A program made the position numbers and the translations under genes. The notes beneath the pieces were generated by a model. It was not told the DNA's origin, did no database searches, and saw nothing but the letters and a program-made list of their open reading frames with translations. Of a DNA stretch of 64,000 nucleotides, positions 29,542 through 36,887 are shown piece by piece. Position 1 is the stretch's first letter. The number at the start of each line of letters is the position of its first letter. This DNA comes from Legionella sp. PATHC035 (GTDB lineage Bacteria; Pseudomonadota; Gammaproteobacteria; Legionellales; Legionellaceae), in contig NZ_JAPHOT010000001.1 in assembly GCF_026191115.1 (NCBI RefSeq), positions 1,054,001-1,118,000 of the forward strand, read 5' to 3'.

Positions 29542-30180
29542 CTAGGAATCCCAACCAAAAAATTTAGTCAATGAAAAAGGAGATGGATTAAATCCACTTA
29601 CTTCCTCTGATTCATACTCCACCGCATTCTCTTCAACTTCTTTTTCTTTCTTATCGTTACGGGCCGATGGTGAGGGCTTTGTAGTAAAAGGAGTTAAACG
29701 AGGGGACTGATTTTCAAGTTGTTGATTCGGGAGGTTTGTTTTAGGAAATAAGTTATTACTCATCAGTGCCTTAATAAAATTGTTGCACACAACAAGTTCA
29801 TTTTTATTAAGAGTTACCGTGAAATTATCTACTGGCACGCCCCTTTTTTCTAAAGCAATTTTAAATTGCTCGAAAAGCACTTTTAGAAGCCGCACAATAT
29901 CCTGGACATCTTTTTCTTGATAGAGTAAAAGACTAGGCTTTGGACGGATAGTTAGTGCATTTTGTCCATGGTCCTCGCTCAATAACAAAAACTCCATCAT
30001 TTCTTCCAAATCAAATAAGTCAATTGCTGTTTTATCTGCTGCAGTTAATTCCTCATTTAATCTGACGTCCAATGGTCTGCTTTGGTCCGCATGCTGATTT
30101 CTCATTCCGAGACGGTTTGGCTCAAGAGATAGGGCTTCAATTATAAATTTACTACTATCTCGGTATTTTAAATAAGGCAT
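29542..30180 (-). CDS. Hypothetical protein, candidate Dot/Icm effector
   Basis: 212 residues, not recognised. Residues 1-140 look helical and folded (LFDLEEMMEFLLLSED, LLKVLFEQFKIALEKRG); from about 150 it is Pro/Ser/Lys-rich and disordered, and the last 40 residues contain the acidic block KKEKEVEENAVEYESEE before a hydrophobic end FSLTKFFGWDS. This Glu-rich tail near the C-terminus resembles the Dot/Icm E-block. The ATG at 30180 has GGAG four bases upstream; a TTG eleven codons earlier is less likely. Effector status is inference. Confidence 0.68.
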   Translation of the reverse strand: MPYLKYRDSSKFIIEALSLEPNRLGMRNQHADQSRPLDVRLNEELTAADKTAIDLFDLEEMMEFLLLSEDHGQNALTIRPKPSLLLYQEKDVQDIVRLLKVLFEQFKIALEKRGVPVDNFTVTLNKNELVVCNNFIKALMSNNLFPKTNLPNQQLENQSPRLTPFTTKPSPSARNDKKEKEVEENAVEYESEEVSGFNPSPFSLTKFFGWDS

Positions 30181-30340
30181 ATTTCTCCATCGATCATTGT
30201 CATAATGATCCAAATGTTAATCATAACAAATCGCTCATCTCTCTTTAGCTTCTTGCAACGATTATTTACATTTTCTTAACCATTTATTTGAGTACATTCC
30301 ACCGTTTTCAGAAGAACCATCCCATACCACTGACAAATGA

Positions 30341-30571
30341 TTAAGAACGCGATGAGCCTCTCTTGATTTCAAAAATCCGATATAAGTTCAAAGGCAATAA
30401 TAAAGCATGCAGAACAAAAATCGGATAAAGCGTGCTCCCTAAAGCATAAAGAATGAATGCTACATTGGAGCAGATTGCAACAAGACGTAATGTCAAAATC
30501 CTTTTGACATAAAAAGTCGCCAAAACCAAACAGCAAGCAATATAGCCAATAATTTCGATCGTTGATTCCAT
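30341..30571 (-). CDS. Small polytopic membrane protein
   Basis: 76 residues with three hydrophobic segments: IIGYIACCLVLATFYV, LRLVAICSNVAFILYALG and PIFVLHALLLPLNLY. The pattern (LRLVAI.SNVAFILYA..LYPIFVLHALLLPLN) resembles the membrane part that I recall in front of cyclic-nucleotide-binding domains and in YgjV-like proteins, but no such domain follows here. GGGAG lies five bases before the ATG at 30571. Function unknown. Confidence 0.72.
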   Translation of the reverse strand: MESTIEIIGYIACCLVLATFYVKRILTLRLVAICSNVAFILYALGSTLYPIFVLHALLLPLNLYRIFEIKRGSSRS

Positions 30572-30764
30572 TTCAACTCCCAACTTACAATCCATTCATA
30601 TTCAACATACACCGAGTATGCGTGACTCGCAAGTGGCTTCGGATTTGTAATCCAGGCAAAATAAAACGAGACCTGATCAAAAAAAGATCAAGGCATAAGT
30701 GAACTTTATTCCAGTTCGTTTCACTAAACCAAAAAGTCCGTTTTACAGTTCGCGGTTTAAGTCA

Positions 30765-30828
30765 AAATGCTCTGATTGGAGAACGCCGAAACCCGGCATA
30801 TATGAAGTATACGGGTATCGGAGCATTT
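30765..30828. repeat. Inverted repeat AAATGCTCTGAT ... ATCGGAGCATTT
   Basis: Two 12-nt arms (30765-30776 and 30817-30828, one mismatch) enclose a 40-nt loop with a GC-rich part (GCCGAAACCCGGC). Upstream of no obvious gene start. Nature unknown. Confidence 0.45.
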
Positions 30829-30867
30829 AAAATCACCGCATGCTAATTCAATGAGGGTAAATAGATC

Positions 30868-31683
30868 TTATAAAGGCAGTGGTGTCGATGAAGAAGGAAT
30901 AGGCGCCACAAAGACTCGTTCATTTACAAAAGTGATTGCTTCTCGTTCAAATGTGGTTTTAACTGCAGAAAGGACTTCGTCGCGCACCATAGCCAAATCG
31001 TTTTTTGACCAATACAAGATTTTGAGCTCAACCCCCCCCCTATCAATCATCTGCGATAATAAAATTTGAGTCCTGGGTTTGGGTAGAATGTAGCTGCATT
31101 CTTCACAAATTTTGTAGAGTAATGATTTAATCGTAGTGACATCATGTACTGCATCAATTCGAAGTACTATCTCATCACGTTTTTGCGGATAAATACTTAA
31201 ATTGGTAATTTCTGATTTAATCAAACCTTCATTAGGTATACGGATCAATCGGTTATCACTGGTTTTGATTTTAGTTGATAACCAGTCGATTGTTTCTACT
31301 GTCCCTTTAATGTCTTTGATGGAAATGACATCCCCTACTTGAAAAGGACGTTCAAACAAAAGAAAAACTCCACTAATGAGGTTGGATGCGGCAGTTTGCG
31401 AAGCAAAACTTAAGGCTACAGTAAACAAACCTGCGGTGCTTAACAAGATAGTTAGTTTAAACCCAAGTTCGTGCAATGCTGAAACTGAAAAAAGCAAAAA
31501 CAAGCCGTAATAGACCACGCGACTTGATAACATGGCGTGATGCTTTGAGAATCTACTTTCAATTATTTTTTCAATCAAATGACTCATTTTCTTTGCAAGG
31601 AAATAGCCAAAAAAGATCAAAAATACAGCAAAAGCAATACGCTCCCAGTCCACGTGTTTCAAATATTCTAATGTGTAATCCAT
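30868..31683 (-). CDS. Small-conductance mechanosensitive channel, MscS family
   Basis: A 271-residue channel that opens under membrane tension to release solutes on osmotic downshock. Three spans: residues ~13-33, ~53-73 and the pore-lining helix TM3 (LTILLSTAGLFTVALSFASQTAASNLISG). The beta domain shows PFQVGDVISI and IKGTVETIDWLSTKIKTSDNRLIRIPN, and the C-terminal domain follows. The ATG at 31683 is chosen; an in-frame TTG at 31737 would add 18 residues. Single gene in its direction. Confidence 0.88.
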   Translation of the reverse strand: MDYTLEYLKHVDWERIAFAVFLIFFGYFLAKKMSHLIEKIIESRFSKHHAMLSSRVVYYGLFLLFSVSALHELGFKLTILLSTAGLFTVALSFASQTAASNLISGVFLLFERPFQVGDVISIKDIKGTVETIDWLSTKIKTSDNRLIRIPNEGLIKSEITNLSIYPQKRDEIVLRIDAVHDVTTIKSLLYKICEECSYILPKPRTQILLSQMIDRGGVELKILYWSKNDLAMVRDEVLSAVKTTFEREAITFVNERVFVAPIPSSSTPLPL

Positions 31684-31961
31684 AATTGACTCAAAACCAA
31701 GATGCAGAAAAGACAAAATAGTATCAATTTTCACCAATAGATACCATAAGCTTTTCTATCGATTCAGAATTTTTATAGTAGGATTTATTTTAAATGTATT
31801 GAAGGAACATAGAGTAGATAAATCGTAGGGTTGATCAGATAAAGGCTGTTGGCCCTTCGCGAATCCATTTAAAAAAATTAATTACCGGCATCTCCACACG
31901 GCACATGAGCTCATGATCTCGTGTACCGTCCTCTCTGTCGGTTAAAAATCACGATTGCAAA

Positions 31962-32291
31962 TTAATAACAGGATTCTTGTAACCAACAATGTCCGTATCT
32001 ATTGCATACCCGAACAGTTTGGCAATAATCATTATAGTAGTAATCATTATTGTAGTATGGAACCCCTATAACAACACCAGGTCCCCACCAGCCACCTCCC
32101 CAGCCGCCATAATAACCACCATGCCAACCGCCACCATGATAATAGCCCCCATGGTAATAACCCCCGTTCCAACCACCGCCATGCCAGCCACCACCATGCC
32201 AACCACCGTGTGCAAAACTTGTCCCAGCAGTAAATAGGCCGAGAGCAAAAACCGTAGTGCATATGATTTTACTCATAATATTTCTGCTCAT
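31962..32291 (-). CDS. Exported Gly/His/Tyr-rich repeat protein
   Basis: A 109-residue protein with a signal peptide (SKIICTTVFALGLFTAGTSFA). The mature part is a run of HGGGW, NGGYYHGG and YYGGWGGG repeats (about residues 29-70), then VIGVPYYNNDYYYND and a Cys-bearing tail (CQTVRVCNRYGHCWLQESCY). The His, Trp and Cys content suggests metal binding or a surface role, but no function is known to me. Its ATG has GGGA seven bases upstream. Confidence 0.78.
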   Translation of the reverse strand: MSRNIMSKIICTTVFALGLFTAGTSFAHGGWHGGGWHGGGWNGGYYHGGYYHGGGWHGGYYGGWGGGWWGPGVVIGVPYYNNDYYYNDYCQTVRVCNRYGHCWLQESCY

Positions 32292-32379
32292 GATAATTCC
32301 CTATTTTCTAATGACCATATTAAATTATAGCTTATATATGCTTCAAAAATAATAGGTTTGTCAATTTTTTGCCGCCTGA

Positions 32380-32402
32380 AATATGCATTTAAAATACATC
32401 TA
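32380..32402 (+). promoter_or_regulatory. NsrR operator upstream of nsrR
   Basis: The half-sites AATATGCATTT and AAATACATCTA are separated by one base and form an 11-1-11 inverted repeat. They match the NsrR consensus (AAGATGCATTT-n-AAATGCATCTT) at 19 of 22 positions. Distance to the nsrR ATG is 42 nt. This implies self-regulation and control of the operon. Confidence 0.75.
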
Positions 32403-32444
32403 ATTAAAAGAAATAATAGGCCTCTTTTAGTGTTGGGATGAATC

Positions 32445-32807
32445 ATGCAACTGACTCAATTTACTGATTATTCATTACGCGCTTTGATTTATATCGCGAT
32501 AAAACAAAATACGTGCACTATTGATGATATCGCCTGTGTGTATGCTATTTCACGCAATCATTTAATAAAAATAATCCATAATTTGTCTAAACTAGAAATT
32601 ATTAAAACAATTAGAGGAAAAAATGGCGGCCTTATGATGGCTAAAAATCCTGCCGACATTAATTTGAAAGCCCTGGTTTTGCAACTTGAACTGCACTTTG
32701 ATCTCGTACCGTGTTTCAACAAAGATAAAGCAAATTGTTGCATCGCCCCCACATGTAAATTACGCAAGCTCCTCCTTGATGCACAAAAGGCATTCTTTAC
32801 CTTTTAG
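32445..32807 (+). CDS. nsrR: Nitric-oxide-sensing Rrf2 regulator NsrR, frameshifted near the C-terminus
   Basis: 120 residues as read. The winged helix (FTDYSLRALIYIAI through GKNGGLMMAKNP) matches E. coli NsrR closely, and the [Fe-S] ligands Cys are present in PCFNKDKANCCIAPTC. After AQKAFFTF a TAG ends the frame, but the next frame continues LEQFSLEDIVQNKVELYPLL, which aligns without gaps with the end of NsrR. One extra T in a run of four Ts (32802-32805) would restore ~157 residues, ending at 32917 and overlapping the next gene. So either a real 1-nt deletion or a sequencing error. The protein would sense NO and lift repression of NO-detox genes. Confidence 0.88.
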   Translation: MQLTQFTDYSLRALIYIAIKQNTCTIDDIACVYAISRNHLIKIIHNLSKLEIIKTIRGKNGGLMMAKNPADINLKALVLQLELHFDLVPCFNKDKANCCIAPTCKLRKLLLDAQKAFFTF

Positions 32808-32885
32808 AACAATTTAGTTTAGAGGATATCGTTCAAAACAAAGTCGAACTTTATCCATTACTCCAAATAACTCAGGGAGAATTCG

Positions 32886-33242
32886 ATGAACAAAATAAAA
32901 ATCAAACGGATTTATGAACAAGCCGAGCCTTCAGATGGATGTAGGATATTGGTTGATCGATTATGGCCTCGCGGAGTTAAAAAAGAGGACGCAAGAGTGG
33001 ATTTATGGTTAAAAGATACGGCTCCAAGTCACGAATTAAGGCGATGGTTTGATCATAAACCCGAAAAATGGGAAGAGTTTCAAAAACGTTATGCAAAGGA
33101 ACTTGAAGATAAAGAAGAATCACTCCAAACAATTATTGATAAAGCCAAAAATCAAACCATTACTTTGTTATACAGTGCTCAAGATGAACAACACAATAAT
33201 GCACTGGCCTTGCTTGAGCTCATGAGGGCAAGAAAAAAATAA
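32886..33242 (+). CDS. DUF488 family protein (YeaO-like)
   Basis: 118 residues with the family signatures RIYEQAEPSDGCRILVDRLWPRG, VDLWLKDTAPSHELRRWF and TLLYSAQDEQHNNA. The role of the family is unknown; it often occurs next to haemoglobin or stress genes, as here. It starts within the restored C-terminal frame of nsrR and precedes the truncated haemoglobin gene, so it is probably in the NsrR operon. AGGGAG lies just upstream of the ATG. Confidence 0.88.
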   Translation: MNKIKIKRIYEQAEPSDGCRILVDRLWPRGVKKEDARVDLWLKDTAPSHELRRWFDHKPEKWEEFQKRYAKELEDKEESLQTIIDKAKNQTITLLYSAQDEQHNNALALLELMRARKK

Positions 33243-33322
33243 TCAGATTTGGTACTATTTTAAAGTTGTATTTAAAATGGAACTTAAGTATGATTATTTT
33301 ATTTATATCAGCGGATAGTAGT

Positions 33323-33715
33323 ATGACTCAGCTGAATAAAACTCATATTGAAAAACTCGTGACTCATTTTTACCAAAAAGTACAAAGAGACGAGATCCTC
33401 GCTCCTATTTTTAATGATGTGGCACAAGTTGATTGGGATAAACATATCCCGCTGTTGTGTCAATTTTGGAATAGCATTATGTTGAAAACCAATGAGTATC
33501 ACGGTAATGCCTATCAAAAGCATATCCTCTTAAACCAATGTACCGATATCAGAGAGACCCACTTTAGCCGTTGGTTGAATTTATTTCAGGAAGAGGCGGT
33601 AAATCAATTACCTCAAGAGATTGCTGAGGAACTCGTTCAAAAAGCCACATTGATTGCAGAATCTTTAAAATTTGGAATGCTGAGTCAAGAGAAGAGGGTT
33701 AAAGCACATGATTAA
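33323..33715 (+). CDS. Group III truncated haemoglobin
   Basis: 130 residues of the trHb3 (Ctb-like) family, an alpha-helical haem protein associated with nitrosative stress and oxygen binding. Visible are LVTHFYQKVQRDEILAPIF (B helix), LPLLCQFWNSIMLKT and the YQKHILLN segment with His67 as the probable proximal ligand, then HFSRWLNLF. The start is the ATG at 33323; longer in-frame starts add unrelated residues. It overlaps the following cydP by 8 nt. NsrR context supports a role in nitric oxide tolerance. Confidence 0.88.
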   Translation: MTQLNKTHIEKLVTHFYQKVQRDEILAPIFNDVAQVDWDKHIPLLCQFWNSIMLKTNEYHGNAYQKHILLNQCTDIRETHFSRWLNLFQEEAVNQLPQEIAEELVQKATLIAESLKFGMLSQEKRVKAHD

Positions 33716-33881
33716 GCCGCTCACTCGTGATATTCTAATCACCTTAATTATTAAATTTAGCTTATTGATTTTATTATGGATTGTTTGCTTTAAGGGTGTG
33801 GAAAAACCACATCAAAGCAATGAACAGTGGCTTTTAGGTTCGGTACAAACAAAAGAATATCTTTCTTCTAAAAAACAATAA
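33708..33881 (+). CDS. cydP: Cytochrome oxidase putative small subunit CydP
   Basis: A 57-residue single-span protein read directly from the sequence. It begins MIKPLTRDILITLIIKFSLL and has a single transmembrane helix ending in WIVCFKG, followed by a hydrophilic tail. This is the pattern of CydP, a small protein next to bd oxidases. The ATG overlaps the haemoglobin stop, so it is coupled to it, and it ends 77 nt before cydA. The annotation is family-level; its role is not shown. Confidence 0.78.
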   Translation: MIKPLTRDILITLIIKFSLLILLWIVCFKGVEKPHQSNEQWLLGSVQTKEYLSSKKQ

Positions 33882-33958
33882 CTTAGGAAAATCCTCAATA
33901 TTTTCTAAAACAACTGGGGATTTAAAGATTTTTATTAATCATCAATGTGAGGTGAGCA

Positions 33959-35488
33959 ATGATTCCTGGCAGTGACCTGGTCGATCTTTCCCGTTTACAG
34001 TTTGCTCTAACTGCGCTTTATCATTTTCTTTTTGTCCCACTCACCTTGGGCTTGTCGTTAATTTTAGCGATCATGGAAACCATTTATGTGATGACTGGTC
34101 GCGATATTTGGCGACAGATGGTTAAATACTGGGGGATTCTCTTTGGCATTAATTTTGTTTTAGGCGTAGCTACCGGGTTAACCATGGAGTTTCAATTCGG
34201 TACCAATTGGGCTTATTACTCTCACTATGTTGGCGATGTTTTTGGTGCCCCATTAGCAATTGAAGGACTTATGGCGTTCTTCCTGGAAGCTACTTTTGTG
34301 GGTTTGTTTTTCTTTGGCTGGGATAGATTAAGTCGCGTCCAGCATATGGTTTGTACCTGGTTATTGGCTTTAGGTACAAATCTTTCTGCGCTATGGATTT
34401 TGATTGCTAATGGCTGGATGCAAAACCCCGTTGGTGCGGAATTTAATTTCCAAACCATGCGTATGGAAGTAACTGATTTTGCGGCAGTAATGTTTAATCC
34501 AGTGGCACAAGCCAAATTCGTTCATACCATAAGTGCTGGGTATGTTACTGGCTCAATTTTTGTTTTATCCATTAGCGCTTACTTTTTATTACGCGGTAGA
34601 AACATCAATTTTGCCAAACGTTCAATGACCGTTGCTGCAAGCTTTGGACTTGCATCAGCCTTAGCGGTGGTTGTATTAGGTGATGAAAGTGGCCGTCTAG
34701 ATAATGAAAATCAAAAAATGAAATTCGCAGCAATAGAAGCGATGTGGCATACAGGAGCAGCTCCAGCCCCTCTCACCGTCTTTGGTATTCCCGATGAACA
34801 CGCGATGAAAACCAATTATGCCTTGGATATTCCCTTCGTATTGGGAGTCATCGCAACGCGTTCTTTCACAGAGCCCCTGGAAGGAATTTCTGAATTAATA
34901 GAACAGGGGAAACAACGAATCAAAGAAGGTATGCTCGCCTATGAAGCGTTGACCCGATTGCAAAAAAATCCTAATGATGTGCAAGCAAAAACAGATTTTA
35001 CTGCACACAGTAAATATTTAGGTTACGGTCTGCTCTTAAAGAAATATACTGAAAAAGTAGTTGACGCAACTGAGGCGCAAATTAATCAAGCAGCACAAGA
35101 TTTGAAACCCCGAGTAACGCCTTTATTTTTCTCTTTCCGAATTATGGTTGCTTGTGGCTTCTTCTTCATCCTCTTATTCGCAACAGGTTTTTACTTATCC
35201 ATGAAGCGTAAATTACATACTACCCGCTGGTACTTACGTGCCGCTTTCTTTTCACTTCCACTACCTTGGATTGCTGCAGAGTTGGGGTGGGTAGTCGCAG
35301 AATACGGACGGCAACCTTGGGTAGTTCAGGATATCTTACCCACGGCGATGGGTACCTCGAGTTTGAGTGCGACTCAAGTTTTAACCTCAATAACCGGTTT
35401 TATTCTCTTCTACACAATTCTCGCTGTAGTTGAAATTTTCTTGATGGTGAAGTACATCCGTCTTGGCCCAGATAATATGGCTCATTAG
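33959..35488 (+). CDS. cydA: Cytochrome bd ubiquinol oxidase subunit I
   Basis: A 509-residue membrane subunit that binds haems b558, b595 and d and oxidises quinol. It aligns nearly end to end with E. coli CydA: LSRLQFALTALYHFLF (His22, low-spin haem ligand region), GINFVLGVATGLTMEFQFGTNW, the long Q-loop (about 245-390, with VLGDESG), and EYGRQPWVVQDILPTAMGTSSLSA with the conserved GRQPW. The long Q-loop places it in the E. coli type. It is NO-tolerant as a class; this fits the NsrR operon. A GAGGTGAG lies before the ATG. Confidence 0.97.
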   Translation: MIPGSDLVDLSRLQFALTALYHFLFVPLTLGLSLILAIMETIYVMTGRDIWRQMVKYWGILFGINFVLGVATGLTMEFQFGTNWAYYSHYVGDVFGAPLAIEGLMAFFLEATFVGLFFFGWDRLSRVQHMVCTWLLALGTNLSALWILIANGWMQNPVGAEFNFQTMRMEVTDFAAVMFNPVAQAKFVHTISAGYVTGSIFVLSISAYFLLRGRNINFAKRSMTVAASFGLASALAVVVLGDESGRLDNENQKMKFAAIEAMWHTGAAPAPLTVFGIPDEHAMKTNYALDIPFVLGVIATRSFTEPLEGISELIEQGKQRIKEGMLAYEALTRLQKNPNDVQAKTDFTAHSKYLGYGLLLKKYTEKVVDATEAQINQAAQDLKPRVTPLFFSFRIMVACGFFFILLFATGFYLSMKRKLHTTRWYLRAAFFSLPLPWIAAELGWVVAEYGRQPWVVQDILPTAMGTSSLSATQVLTSITGFILFYTILAVVEIFLMVKYIRLGPDNMAH

Positions 35489-35498
35489 GAGATTCAAA

Positions 35499-36635
35499 AT
35501 GCCATTGGATTATGAAACATTACGAATTATATGGTGGATTCTGCTCGGTGTATTACTCATTGGTTTTGCAATCATGGATGGTTTTGATCTAGGTGTTGCC
35601 ATGTGGCTGCCATGGCTTGCTAAAACAGATATCGAGAGGCGTGTATTAATTAATAGCATCGGGCCAACCTGGGAAGGGAATCAAGTCTGGTTTATTCTAG
35701 GTGGTGGGGCAATTTTTGCTGCCTGGCCAGCTTTATATGCCCTCTCTTTCTCGGGTTTTTACTTTGCAATGCTCCTGGTTTTGTTGGCACTCATTTTACG
35801 TCCGGTTGGATTTAAATACCGTTCAAAATTAACCAATTATCGATGGCGTACTTTTTGGGATTATGCGTTATTTGTCGGTGGTTTCGTACCTTCACTAATA
35901 TTTGGTGTTGCGATAGGCAATGTATTGCAAGGCGTTCCTTTTCATTATGATGAATATTTACGACCTTTTTATACGGGCAGTTTTTTGGGGTTGTTGAACC
36001 CTTTTGCCCTGTTATGTGGCATCTTGTCGGTATTGATGCTTTCTATGCACGGTGCTTTTTTCCTTAACTTGAAGACGGAAGGACACTTACAGCAGCGTGC
36101 CATGAGTGCAGGAAAAATAGCTGCACTATTGACCTTATTGGTCTTTATTGGTGCTGGTTTTTGGCTTCATTATGGTATTGATGGTTACAGTGTGACTGGA
36201 ACTCAAGTCCATGATGGTCCATCCAATCCGCTTTACAAAACGGTTATTCGTCAAGGAACGGCTTGGTTTTCGAATTACCAAAACCTACCCATCACTTTAT
36301 TGGTGCCGGCAGTTGGAATTATTGGCGCTTTGTTAGCCTTTTTTGCAGCAAAACATATTAAAACTGCTTTTATATGTAGTGCTCTTTCTGTTGCTGGAAT
36401 TATTGCCACTGTGGGTGTGAGTATGTTTCCCTTCATACTGCCCTCTTCATCAAATCCAGAACAAAGTTTGCTGGTTTGGGATAGCTCTTCAAGCCATTTA
36501 ACTTTATTTATTATGTTGGTAGCAACTGTTATCTTTTTACCTGTGGTACTGCTTTATACGACTTGGGTCTATCGAGTGTTGCGCGGAAAAGTAACAGAAG
36601 ATACCGTTACTAAAAATCGAGATACAGCCTATTAG
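35499..36635 (+). CDS. cydB: Cytochrome bd ubiquinol oxidase subunit II
   Basis: A 378-residue membrane subunit with about eight spans. Signatures are MPLDYETLRIIWWILLG, IMDGFDLGVAMWLPW, NSIGPTWEGNQVWFILGGGAIFAAWP and FRPVGFKYR-like loop, all close to E. coli CydB. The ATG at 35499 has AGGAG six bases upstream; longer reading frames that overlap cydA are rejected. It is followed 9 nt later by cydX. Confidence 0.97.
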   Translation: MPLDYETLRIIWWILLGVLLIGFAIMDGFDLGVAMWLPWLAKTDIERRVLINSIGPTWEGNQVWFILGGGAIFAAWPALYALSFSGFYFAMLLVLLALILRPVGFKYRSKLTNYRWRTFWDYALFVGGFVPSLIFGVAIGNVLQGVPFHYDEYLRPFYTGSFLGLLNPFALLCGILSVLMLSMHGAFFLNLKTEGHLQQRAMSAGKIAALLTLLVFIGAGFWLHYGIDGYSVTGTQVHDGPSNPLYKTVIRQGTAWFSNYQNLPITLLVPAVGIIGALLAFFAAKHIKTAFICSALSVAGIIATVGVSMFPFILPSSSNPEQSLLVWDSSSSHLTLFIMLVATVIFLPVVLLYTTWVYRVLRGKVTEDTVTKNRDTAY

Positions 36636-36644
36636 GGGGTTATT

Positions 36645-36743
36645 ATGTGGTATTTTTCCTGGATTTTGGGTACTGGTCTAGCGTGTTGTTTTGCCATTTT
36701 AAATGCTATGTGGCTTGAGCTGGATGATACCGATAAAAAGTAA
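36645..36743 (+). CDS. cydX: Cytochrome bd oxidase small subunit CydX
   Basis: A 32-residue single-span protein starting MWYFSWILGTGLACCFAI and ending ELDDTDKK, matching E. coli CydX (MWYFAWILGTLLACSFG). It stabilises the di-haem site of the CydAB complex. GGGGG lies six bases before the ATG and cydB ends 9 nt upstream. It is far too short for ordinary gene calling. Confidence 0.93.
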   Translation: MWYFSWILGTGLACCFAILNAMWLELDDTDKK

Positions 36744-36776
36744 ATAGAATCAAACACCCGTTGTCACAACCATCCC

Positions 36777-36861
36777 ACGTCATCTCGAGCCTAGCAAGGG
36801 ATCTTTATCGAAGAGCACGATAGTAACCCCTGGGGATCCCTTGCTAGGCTCGAGATGACGT
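36777..36861. repeat. Perfect 27-bp palindromic repeat (GTCATCTCGAGC family)
   Basis: Arms 36777-36803 and 36835-36861 are exact reverse complements, with a 31-nt loop. The arm contains CGTCATCTCGAGC and AGCAAGGGATC. It sits between convergent cydX and the L,D-transpeptidase gene and can act as a bidirectional transcription-end structure. Decayed relatives are at 14053 and 55226. Confidence 0.85.
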
Positions 36862-36887
36862 GAGCAGTTTGCCTAAGACAGTAAAAC

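Noticed and set aside
31989..32262. Several reading frames in both directions inside the Gly-rich gene, including Ile/Thr-rich and Trp-rich ones
   Set aside because: Produced by the repetitive codons of the HGGGW protein; only the frame with signal peptide and ribosome-binding site is credible.
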